NCBI GenBank assembly: GCA_009746045.1
Contig: RPFO01000164.1
Span: 2,681,606-2,745,605 of the forward strand
Reading direction: 5' to 3'
Origin: Mesostigma viride
Lineage: Eukaryota > Streptophyta > Mesostigmatophyceae > Mesostigmatales > Mesostigmataceae
Length of the DNA stretch: 64,000 nucleotides
In this document: positions 10,001-18,124 of the stretch, one piece after another
How the letters are laid out: each line of letters opens with the position of its first letter
How positions within the stretch are numbered: the stretch's first letter is position 1
Translations under genes and position numbers: made by a program
The notes under the pieces: generated by a model
Told to the model about the DNA's origin: nothing
Seen by the model: only the letters and a program-made list of their open reading frames with translations
The model's database searches: none

Positions 10001-12176
10001 GAGAAAAGCGATGGGCCGACACGGTTGGCTCAAGTGGTACTTAATGCAATGGAGGGGTTCGAATTTGTTGCGAAGAGGAAGGGGTTGAACCAGCCAGATA
10101 TCAAGAATGGGGTATGATGTGAATTTGGAACATCACGCCAAGCTGTGGAATGATGAGGAATTGTTGAAGGGTCGAACGGGTTCGTGGGTGGAGAAAAGGG
10201 ACTGGAAGGCGGCGAAGGATTGTGGAGATTTCAATGGTGTGAAGGACGACTGGTCGTCGTACCTAAGCGATTTCACGGGATTCTTCAACCCACCCGTGAT
10301 CTTCATTGGGTCAAAGGAGCAGGTGGATGGGTTTAAGGTCCTTCTGAAGGTACTTGGGAAGCGGCCACAGGGGGAGGATATTTCCAATCCCAACGGCCGT
10401 TCGGGCAAGGAAATTGCGGGTGCAGCCCAGAAGCGTCAGCTGGAGACGGCAGGCGCTGGCACCAAAAAGAAACGCCGGAAGCGCGCCGCCTCGGAGACCC
10501 CCGCGGCCGAAGACGTCTCAATGGGGGATGATGAGGATGTCGGGTCACATGGGGGTGATGATGGGGAGGAGGTTGGTGATGATGGTGCCGGCGATGATGA
10601 GGGGGACGGGAATGAGGGTGGTGATAAGGGGGGCGGGTCGAAGGACGGAGAGGGGGGGGTTCGAAGGGCGGAGAGGGGGGCGGGTCGAAGGGCGGAGAGG
10701 GGGGGGGTCGAAGGACGGAGAGGGGGGCGGGTCGAAGGGCGGAGAGGGGGGGGGTCGAAGGGCGGAGAGGGGGGGGGTCGAAGGACGGAGAGGGGGGCGG
10801 GTCGAAGGGCGGAGAGGGGAGGGGGTCGAAGGATGGAGAGGGGGGCGGAGAGAAGGGCGGAGAGGGGAGGGGGTCGAAGGGCGGAGAGGGGGGCGGGTCG
10901 AAGGGCGGAGAGGGGGGCGGGTCAAAGGGTGGAGAGGGGGGCGGGTCAAAGGGCGGAGAGGGGGGCGGGTCCAAGGGCGGAGAGGGGGGGGAGAGAAGGG
11001 TGGAGAGGGGGCGGGTCAAAGGGCGGAGAGGGGGCGGGTCGAAGGGCGGAGAGGGGGGCGGGTCGACCGGCGCATCGGGGGAAGGGGGGAAGGAGGGGGG
11101 GGAGGGGAGGGAGGCTCGAGGGGGAATTCGGGGGCGTCGGGGGGGGGATGTTGGGGCGTGCCGTCGACTACTGCAAAAAGCTCCTTTCGCCTGGCGGGCA
11201 CGTTCGATCAAGAGCAACGGCTAGTCATCTGTCAAAGGGTAAGTTAATCTGAGTGAATATGGTCGGTTAAATTATGATGTTTGCATATTCCCAAGTTTGA
11301 TTTGCGATTGTAATGATAACTAATTGCGCCGCTCGTCATTGCTTGTCCCACACACAGGTGACGAGTCTGAAGAGGAGCCGCCAAAGGATGACGCGCATGG
11401 CGGCCCACCCAAAGGGTTTGAGGAAGATTCGGAAGAATCGGAAGAATCGGAACCTGAGGAGGAAGCGCCACAAAGACGTGTCACAGTTACCGCAACCCAG
11501 CCCAAGCCACTAGACAAGAAAGTGCCACCACCAAGTTGGCAGACGTGGATGGAGAATCTGGAAGGTGGGGGGGGGGGAAACGGGTCGTGCCCCGCTCGCC
11601 TGTTGGATGTCCGGTTTCGGTATTGTGCAAGCACGGCGGTGAATTTTGCCAGTATCGGAAGAACCAATCCCAGCGCCTTGATACGTTGTGGAAGCCCACG
11701 TGGGCTGCTGATTCGGTGGCTAAACTCAATGCAGACCCAATGAAGCTGGCACACATGCCTGATTTCCACGTCGACACGTTCCTGGTGCATGGAGTCGTTC
11801 GAAAGGTGGATAAAACGGGCGTGTGGTACGTTAAATTTTGGGCAGAAGGGTGTGACGAAAAGGGAATCTGGATTAATGGGGAGCAGGGGACGATGCCCAA
11901 CATAATTTTCAAGGTACAACAAGACGAGATGCGGAACTGTTTCAAGCCACCTGAGGGAACGTATTTGGAGTGGTGGATGGACAAGGGGTACCTGGCGACC
12001 AGATCTTCCCCAGCGACCAGATCTTCCCCACGACTCCAAGAGAAGGGGGGAGACCAAGCCGCAGGGCAGGGCAAACGAAAACCTCAAGGGAAGGCTGGCG
12101 CAGATGTGCGGGAGGGGGGTGTAAAGAAGCCCAGCGGACGGGCACCTGTAAAGAAACGCCTGTTAGTAGGTAGTTA
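7015..12176 (+). CDS. Large multi-exon protein of unknown function, with one-base frame breaks
   Basis: I do not recognise the family. Exons read 7015-8168, 8832-11238 and 11358-12176 (TAG). Both introns are GT-AG and phase-compatible: 8168|8832 in phase 0, 11238|11358 in phase 1. The first part begins GRPSRQRTDEERRKWAYK. Later parts include charged helices, a KKKRRKR basic patch near 10465, a Gly/Arg-rich repeat (10640-11110), an acidic patch (DESEEEPPKDD at 11360) and a lysine-rich C-terminus. Together these suggest a nuclear or nucleic-acid-associated protein, which is inference. The frame breaks at C5 (7375-7379), G9 (9302-9310), G4 (10109-10112) and G11 (11567-11577); sensible sequence continues in a new frame each time. 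The breaks may be assembly indels or real decay. The start is upstream, perhaps through the exon at 1387. Confidence 0.6.
8222..8735. repeat. 46-bp minisatellite array 2, about 11 units, inside an intron
   Basis: This is the same 46-bp unit as the array at 6201-6968, including the CCAACGGCCGTTGG palindrome. It lies wholly within the intron 8169-8831 (donor AAG|GTAAAT, acceptor CATGCAG|GGG). Unit starts at 8595 and 8641 fix the period at 46. The units here are more uniform than in array 1, which suggests more recent homogenisation. Confidence 0.95.
10640..11110 (+). repeat. G-rich tandem repeat within the coding exon
   Basis: Units of about 21-24 bp (core GGGCGGAGAGGGGGGCGGGT) are repeated about 20 times. 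They are very purine-rich on the plus strand. In the phase fixed by the downstream splice site they encode mainly Arg/Gly/Ala/Glu (RRAERGAG types). One alternative frame reads GGGSKGGEGG. Because the units contain G runs of varying length, the true frame across this stretch is uncertain. Confidence 0.85.
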
Positions 12177-13094
12177 GATAGCTTGATCTGAACTCGTGTA
12201 CATTTGTAAAGATCGATCTGTACATCTGTCTCCAGAGCATTCACTTGAATATTCAAAGTTCAAGTGGGAATTACTGGTTGGGTTGTGCACAGGCTTGTGC
12301 ACAATTTTGGCAATAATTATAATTCGTTCTATAAATAGAACTAGCGGGGTCGTGGAGAGGGTTGTGCAATTGTAAATTTAATCTTCAACTTGTCTCACTT
12401 GCTTACCCTCCGAGTGCATGACACTTTGACAAAAACAGCCAATTTTACCCCGACTTGAATAAATTTTAATAAATGTTAATAAATTTTAATAAATTTTAAT
12501 AAATTTAAGCAATCTAGTAATGAAAAGTGCACGCGGAAAGCGCACCAGTGACCAAATTGCATGAAATGGTAATGATTTCATGTGGAAACGCATTCATAAT
12601 GAGCATCAATTGTCATGTATTTGTTGAAATGGCGTCTCCTCAAGTAATAAAATTTGGCATGGGTATTGTAGATTGATTGTGGGCCCCCCCAGTGATGATG
12701 TTGCAGCACGTACCCTGAGTCCAAGAATCGTTGTACAGGATCACATGTATAACAATCATATCAAGGAGACAACCAGCGCAGGCCAGAAATCGGGAGAATC
12801 CGGACCATGGTAGCTCGAGCCTGCCGTTATCTTGTCCGCGTGTTCGAGTATCCGCGTGTATAACAATCATATGCCTAGGGTGTCCCATCATGTAAATAAC
12901 TAGGAATTAATGTGGTTTGTGGGTTCACGAACCCTGGGGATGCCCCTAAAAACCCTCAGGCTCCGGGATCTAGGCTTTTACATTCTCCCAAACTGGCGCC
13001 AGCTCGATCTGAACGAGTTCCAAGCCTATCTGTGGCCAATCAGACCATGAGGCAGCCCTAGTGCAGGTGCCCGCTATGCTTTCGTTATGTCGAA
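12177..13094. other. Intergenic region with A/T tandem copies and an inverted-repeat copy
   Basis: After the stop codon of the upstream gene there is AT-rich DNA, including five TTAATAAAT-type copies at about 12460-12510. Positions 12761-12850 form one copy of a roughly 90-bp sequence whose reverse complement lies at 30166-30257. No gene is seen. Confidence 0.5.
12761..12850 (+). repeat. Dispersed ~90-bp repeat, copy 1
   Basis: This copy is nearly identical to the reverse complement of 30166-30257. Both copies can encode the peptide PEIGRIRTMVARACRYLVR, so the repeat may be a relic of a coding mobile element. That reading is speculative. Confidence 0.7.
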
Positions 13095-13290
13095 GCTGTA
13101 TTGCACCCACAGGGGATGCCGGATCGATCATCTCGACGGGTCCAATTGTGCACTCGGGGTGGCATGCCTGCATGTGGCATGAGGGAAGGCCGGGGGTGGT
13201 CTCTGCCCCCTGCCCACTGTGCACACTCATGCAGGGAATAAAAGCACTCAAGTGCGATCTGTGACTCCCCAATCGGCAGCACGTGTTAAT
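13095..13290 (+). mobile_element. Degenerate 3' end of a hairpin-tailed retroelement
   Basis: The sequence from TTGCACCCACAGG to GTGACTCCCCAATCGG matches the 3' portions of the elements ending at 38814 (plus) and 19817 (minus). Shared blocks are the GGCATG-rich segment, TCTCTGCCC and AAAAGCACT. The terminal hairpin and the AT tail are recognisable but mutated, so this is an old copy. Confidence 0.6.
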
Positions 13291-13416
13291 TCAATTAGTT
13301 AGGAATTTAGTTGCATAGTTTTTTTCCTTGTGTTTGAACGCGCGAAAATGATCATGTCGCATTTGCGTGCCATATCATCCTGGACTGGTCATTACCGCTA
13401 CTTGGAATGCATCCAC

Positions 13417-14160
13417 TGTCAAATATCTAGCGATGTTTCTCTACTTTTGTCACGCATTATGTTATCACGCATTATATGCGGGGAAAATTGACGCCGTCAG
13501 CTAGGTGTTTATTTACACGACTTGTTGTTGGGTTTGCATCCCTATTAATTGCACCCACAGGTCGTTGACTAGTTTAATATCATATACAATGTTTGAGTGT
13601 ACTAAAATCCGAATGATGTTGCTCGGAAAACAGCAAGCGTTACCTGTCAGCACCGTTACAGGTGCCGTAATTTACATCGGCTCTCTCCGGATCAGATCAG
13701 GTCCGCAGTTTGTGGTGCCGCCCTGGAGGCGATAGGACTTTGAGCCTATCAGACCACACACACAATGTACCATGATGTGGACAATAGATTACAGGCTGCA
13801 AAGTCGTTATTATCTAGTGTTCTTTCCGTGGTTGTAGAGACGCTAAGCTGCAGTGCCGTCAGATGTAAATCAACGGTGCATAATGCATTAGCCGCCACTA
13901 CTTTGTGTTCCTAGAGTTGTTTGCTTGCCTAGCCGTGTGTGGCCCCGACCCAGTGTTGGTCGTGTGACCCTGCCCAGTGTTGGCATTGTCATTTGCCCTG
14001 GCCCAGTGTTGGCTATGGTAGACTGCGCCCAGTGTTGGCCGCACCGTGTTTTCCACTCTCAGTAAACGTATTTTAATACAAGAAGTCTTTTCCATACACT
14101 TGTGCAATATCTGGGTCATAACAGGCAAAAGATCTTTCCTCCGAGCCCCGGTTTCTGACA
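13417..14160 (+). repeat. 5' LTR, 744 bp
   Basis: Begins TGTCAAATATC and ends GGTTTCTGACA, giving the short inverted ends TGTCA/TGACA. The 3' part contains four spaced copies of CCCAGTGTTGG (about 13950-14040), a candidate regulatory or transcribed R-region motif. It differs from the 3' LTR by one extra A in GGAAAACAGC near 13627. Confidence 0.95.
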
Positions 14161-14179
14161 TGGTATCGAGTAGCGAGTG
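14161..14179 (+). promoter_or_regulatory. Primer-binding site
   Basis: TGGTATCGAGTAGCGAGTG starts immediately after the 5' LTR. Its TGGTATC start resembles the initiator-methionine tRNA-primed sites common in copia elements (TGGTATCAGAGC), but the match weakens after seven to ten bases. The identity of the primer tRNA is therefore inference. Confidence 0.6.
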
Positions 14180-14578
14180 ATGCCTATGAACCCATATTTT
14201 CCAATTCCCAACGACCGCAACCTGAGATCTGGAATTGAGCTTTTTCAATTTCCCGAAGAATCTTGCCCAGACTACCTCGCAAGAGCAAATCTGCTTTTTG
14301 CCCAAGTTGAAGACATCTTCCCGGGCGTGTTTCCTGAATCTGCCTACTGCCGCTGGCTCCTGCGTGGCATTCGACAAGAATTTTTCAACTGTGTGTGTTT
14401 CAGCGAACTTCCAGACTTTTCAATCAGAAATCTACAGGATCTGCTCGACAACAACGCAGTATCTCTGGAGAGATTAAATCACACTTTACTTCACATTACA
14501 AATCTCCAACGCAATCAAGAACATGTCGGGAGGTGCGCCAGCTGTGGCACGAGAAGTCAAGGAGAGCAGCGTTCTTAG
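14180..14578 (+). CDS. Small ORF upstream of gag in the LTR element
   Basis: A 132-residue frame starts at ATG 14180 (MPMNPYFPIP), directly behind the primer-binding site, and ends with TAG at 14576-14578. It contains the hydrophobic segment CRWLLRGIRQEFFNCVCF and no motif I can name. Its last 56 bases overlap the next ORF, which is in the +1 frame relative to it. The products might be translated separately or joined by frameshifting. It could be a capsid-like part of gag or a lineage-specific extra protein. I have no family assignment. Confidence 0.6.
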   Translation: MPMNPYFPIPNDRNLRSGIELFQFPEESCPDYLARANLLFAQVEDIFPGVFPESAYCRWLLRGIRQEFFNCVCFSELPDFSIRNLQDLLDNNAVSLERLNHTLLHITNLQRNQEHVGRCASCGTRSQGEQRS

Positions 14579-15407
14579 TGCTCTCAAGAATCTCAACTTT
14601 GATGGGAGCGACCCCAAGAAATTCACCGGATTCCGAATCAAGGCGGAAGGGCAATTCGACGCCCTCGGATATTCAGATGTACTAGCTGGAAAGGATCCGA
14701 TCGTGGTAAAGCAGCAAAAAATTGGTTACGCTGCCCTGATTGCTGGCCTCGACGGCAACGCGCTACTGCATGCCGCTACGGCCCCCAACAAGTATATGCA
14801 CGAGGCGTGGACCGTCCTGGTTGACGTCTATGGACGTGACGAAACGACATCCACCCATCAGGCCGCGACACTTGAGGAACTGCTGTCAGCTGAGCAGATT
14901 CCCATGGATTCTGTTCCTGCAAATGTCAATCTCACCGAACGATTGTACCTGCAATATAATAAATTAAGCAACAATAAACTCCATGATTCCATCCTGGTGA
15001 CATCACACCGCCGCAGACTTCCTGCCCAGTATGGCCCCGTCCTGGCGGCGTACAACCTTCCCCCCGACTTGACGTGGAAAGACTACAAGACCGCCGTCCT
15101 GAAAGTGGACGACCATCTGCGTGTGCACCGCGCGGCCCAAGCTGGCAGCTCAGATTCCAGTGCACCAGTGTATCATACTGCTGCCTGCCCCCACTGTGCG
15201 GGTACTATCGACGAATCAGTCTTCCTCACCAAGGGTGGGAAAGTGCTGACCTGCAAGCACTGCCACCGTACCGGTCACACTGAGGATCGCTGCTGGTCCA
15301 AGAAGGCGGAGAACAAGTCCAAGAAACCTGAGGCGCACTTCACCATGGACGGCGAGCCACTGGCTGACGACGTGGCAGATGTTCCTGCTGGTTTTTTCAT
15401 TGAGTAG
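14523..15407 (+). CDS. gag: Gag-like nucleocapsid protein with CCHC zinc knuckle
   Basis: This frame of 294 residues starts at ATG 14523 (MSGGAPAVAREVKES). Residues from about 15 to 200 have the helical pattern typical of copia-type Gag (UBN2-like), for example FDGSDPKKFTGFR and HEAWTVLVDVYGRDE. The C-terminus carries CKHCHRTGHTEDRCW, an exact C-x2-C-x4-H-x4-C zinc knuckle for RNA binding, plus a further C-x2-C (CPHC) upstream. It ends in an acidic tail (FFIE, TAG at 15405). No pol follows: the 3' LTR begins 30 bases later. It is expected to package element RNA using enzymes supplied by an autonomous relative. Confidence 0.9.
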   Translation: MSGGAPAVAREVKESSVLSALKNLNFDGSDPKKFTGFRIKAEGQFDALGYSDVLAGKDPIVVKQQKIGYAALIAGLDGNALLHAATAPNKYMHEAWTVLVDVYGRDETTSTHQAATLEELLSAEQIPMDSVPANVNLTERLYLQYNKLSNNKLHDSILVTSHRRRLPAQYGPVLAAYNLPPDLTWKDYKTAVLKVDDHLRVHRAAQAGSSDSSAPVYHTAACPHCAGTIDESVFLTKGGKVLTCKHCHRTGHTEDRCWSKKAENKSKKPEAHFTMDGEPLADDVADVPAGFFIE

Positions 15408-15426
15408 CCGGAATACGTGACATGCA

Positions 15427-15437
15427 GTATGGGGGTG
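15427..15437 (+). promoter_or_regulatory. Polypurine-tract-like sequence
   Basis: GTATGGGGGTG lies directly before the TG start of the 3' LTR, the position where second-strand synthesis is primed. Confidence 0.65.
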
Positions 15438-16180
15438 TGTCAAATATCTAGCGATGTTTCTCTACTTTTGTCACGCATTATGTTATCACGCATTATATGC
15501 GGGGAAAATTGACGCCGTCAGCTAGGTGTTTATTTACACGACTTGTTGTTGGGTTTGCATCCCTATTAATTGCACCCACAGGTCGTTGACTAGTTTAATA
15601 TCATATACAATGTTTGAGTGTACTAAAATCCGAATGATGTTGCTCGGAAACAGCAAGCGTTACCTGTCAGCACCGTTACAGGTGCCGTAATTTACATCGG
15701 CTCTCTCCGGATCAGATCAGGTCCGCAGTTTGTGGTGCCGCCCTGGAGGCGATAGGACTTTGAGCCTATCAGACCACACACACAATGTACCATGATGTGG
15801 ACAATAGATTACAGGCTGCAAAGTCGTTATTATCTAGTGTTCTTTCCGTGGTTGTAGAGACGCTAAGCTGCAGTGCCGTCAGATGTAAATCAACGGTGCA
15901 TAATGCATTAGCCGCCACTACTTTGTGTTCCTAGAGTTGTTTGCTTGCCTAGCCGTGTGTGGCCCCGACCCAGTGTTGGTCGTGTGACCCTGCCCAGTGT
16001 TGGCATTGTCATTTGCCCTGGCCCAGTGTTGGCTATGGTAGACTGCGCCCAGTGTTGGCCGCACCGTGTTTTCCACTCTCAGTAAACGTATTTTAATACA
16101 AGAAGTCTTTTCCATACACTTGTGCAATATCTGGGTCATAACAGGCAAAAGATCTTTCCTCCGAGCCCCGGTTTCTGACA
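15438..16180 (+). repeat. 3' LTR, 743 bp
   Basis: Matches the 5' LTR except for a single missing A near 15649. It has the same TGTCA/TGACA ends and the same four CCCAGTGTTGG copies. The target repeat TCCAC follows at 16181-16185. Confidence 0.95.
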
Positions 16181-16218
16181 TCCACTATCAGCAGTAATCA
16201 TGTGTGAGATATGCCACC

Positions 16219-16360
16219 TATTCAGCGGACTTGGCGCGTGAGTACAATTGAGATCCGCGGCGTCAGTACCGGGCCGCGGTATAGCAAACCGCACAAGGCT
16301 GCGGACGTCAGAATTACGCTAAAATCTGAATTGCGGACGTGATAGATCACGGACGCGACA
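16219..16360 (+). repeat. Dispersed ~141-bp repeat, copy 1
   Basis: Runs from TTCAGCGGACTTGGCGCG to CACGGACGCGACA and is nearly identical to 17668-17808 (about two substitutions). Its end can fold as a hairpin (GCGGACGTGAT/ATCACGGACGC), and a CCGCGG pair lies inside. It has no ORF and could be a short non-autonomous element. Confidence 0.8.
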
Positions 16361-16363
16361 GCT

Positions 16364-16458
16364 GTCGCGTTTGCGTGCCATATCATCCTGGACTGGTCAT
16401 TACCGCTACTTGGAATGCATCCACTATCAGCAGTAATCATGTGTGAGATATGCCACCT
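16364..16458 (+). repeat. Unoccupied paralogue of the LTR-element target
   Basis: The sequence from about TGTCGCGTTTGCG through TGGAATGCATCCAC and on into TATCAGCAGTAATC continues without interruption. It corresponds to 13355-13416 joined to 16186-16220. It contains TCCAC once, at 16420-16424, and so confirms the insertion point and the target duplication. Confidence 0.9.
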
Positions 16459-16460
16459 CC

Positions 16461-17667
16461 CCCCCCACTATTTAGCTCACAACAACGTGAGAGCAAAAAG
16501 TGAAAGAAAGGCATCTCACACTAAAGAAGGAAGCCCAAAGAGGGCGTCATTCCAGGCAGCAGCAAAAAGAAAAAAAAAATCCAGCTGCTCCAAGATGCTT
16601 TTCCAGGATCAGCAACAACCTTAACATGCATGCTTTTAAAGGCTTAGCAATAACCCCTTCGATGGCTTTTTACCGGGAAAAGCCTAACCTCTTCAGATGC
16701 TTTTGAAGGCTAAGCAATAACCTTTTCCTTGTGCTTCCCTGGGTGAAGCAGGAGGAACATCCAGGCTGGCCAGACTGAACCCATCATGGGTTGTTCGTCC
16801 GTTTAAAATGAGAATGAAAGGTGCGGTCCTTTAACGGCACCGCCACCTTCATGACAGGCAATCCGGCCCAACCAGCCGATTCTTGAGACCATGCTTTATC
16901 ATCAAAGCAACCAAAAGACCTTTCAATTCCAATGAGATACATGACGAAGTACAAAGAGTGTCGAGTTGTAATGTTGTAGTTATAAGAGCAGCTGTGAGGT
17001 CCCTTGGTTGACGCCACTGCAGGCCCCTTGTGGCGGCAGTGCGCGTGTGTTCCCGACCTAGTTCCTACTGGCATTCTTGCCAACGACGACCAGGGTGCCC
17101 GAAGGCCCTGCCCCTTGTCTCGTTCTCAGTCTTACACACATTCTTAACAAAACCAATACATTGTCATATCCGTCATGCAGTCCATCCTCATGGCAACTGA
17201 CTGCATGCAACCACTCACGGGGGCTGCTCCGGGCTGCTCGAACTATTTCACCCCATGAAGACAACAAACCAGAACACTGTGAGGGAGAGAAACGGACGAA
17301 CAACGACCACCATGGTTCGTTGCTCATCCTTCTATACTGCTCAAAGCTCAAGCCTGGCGGCTGGCGCCACTAGCGCCACTTTAGACATCAGCCAATCATA
17401 ACATTGTCTAATTTCCGACAAGCTAAACTTCAAGCTTTATCTGTCAAGCGAACACAAATATACAAGGGCAAATCTATCGGCTATGCCAGGCACCGCCTGG
17501 GGCTTCCTTGCATTTGTGTCTGGTGTCCCACGTTGAAATCCTGAAATTGCACATCTGCTCAGTGCCTCGCCGGCTTGCTGCGTACCATGCCCGTACCAGC
17601 ATTCGGCAAACTGCCCTTGTGACGAATGTCAGTGAAATTCAGGTCCGCCCAAAAGTTCCGTCAGCAA
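16461..17667. other. No gene recognised
   Basis: Contains two copies of a short AAGGCTTAGCAATAACC-like motif (16640 and 16708). Otherwise I see nothing coding or structural that I can support. Confidence 0.4.
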
Positions 17668-17808
17668 ATTCAGCGGACTTGGCGCGTGAGTACAATTGAG
17701 ATCCGCGGCGTCAGTACCGGGCCGCGGTATAGCAACCCGCACAAGGCTGCGGACGTCAGAATTACGCTAAAATCTGAATTGCGGACGTTATAGATCACGG
17801 ACGCGACA
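17668..17808 (+). repeat. Dispersed ~141-bp repeat, copy 2
   Basis: Near-identical to 16219-16360. Differences include CAACCCG for CAAACCG and GTTATAG for GTGATAG. The high identity over 1.4 kb distance implies recent duplication or movement. Confidence 0.8.
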
Positions 17809-18124
17809 ATCACTGAGCGCGCTCAGCCATCATTTTGCATGCCGCTCTCAAGCCGATCCCCGTTATCGAAAATGAATCGGTATAAAATTAGGAATAGTTG
17901 TCCCATGTATATCAACCCCGCCAGCCCCTACCCTTTCATTACCGCCATCCAGGATGCTTACGCTGATCGAGATCCAGCAGGCCTGCATGCACTATACGTA
18001 CCGGCGTCCGCACCGTTCAGGCCGCCCAACACCGCCTTCCTCGGCCGGCACTCCGCGGCGCGGTTGCCACCGTCCTATCCCCGGCCCGCAAGTCCGCAAC
18101 ATTCCCTGCCCGCGTCGATCATTG

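Larger units (their letters stand above)
13412..16185 (+). mobile_element. Gag-only LTR retrotransposon with 5-bp target duplication
   Basis: The element proper is 13417-16180, flanked by the direct repeat TCCAC (13412-13416 and 16181-16185). It has two LTRs that differ by one base in an A run, a primer-binding-like site straight after the 5' LTR, a purine-rich GTATGGGGGTG just before the 3' LTR, and two overlapping ORFs between them. The internal region of 1277 bp has no protease, integrase, reverse transcriptase or RNase H. It is therefore a non-autonomous gag-only element, best compared with TR-GAG types and probably Ty1/copia-like. The near-identity of the LTRs indicates a recent insertion. 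An unoccupied copy of the target lies at 16364-16458. Confidence 0.93.

Noticed and set aside
10333-11247. Long Pro-, Arg- and Gly-rich frames on both strands
   Set aside because: They are reading-frame shadows of the G-rich minisatellite. Only the frame consistent with the 11238|11358 splice phase was kept.
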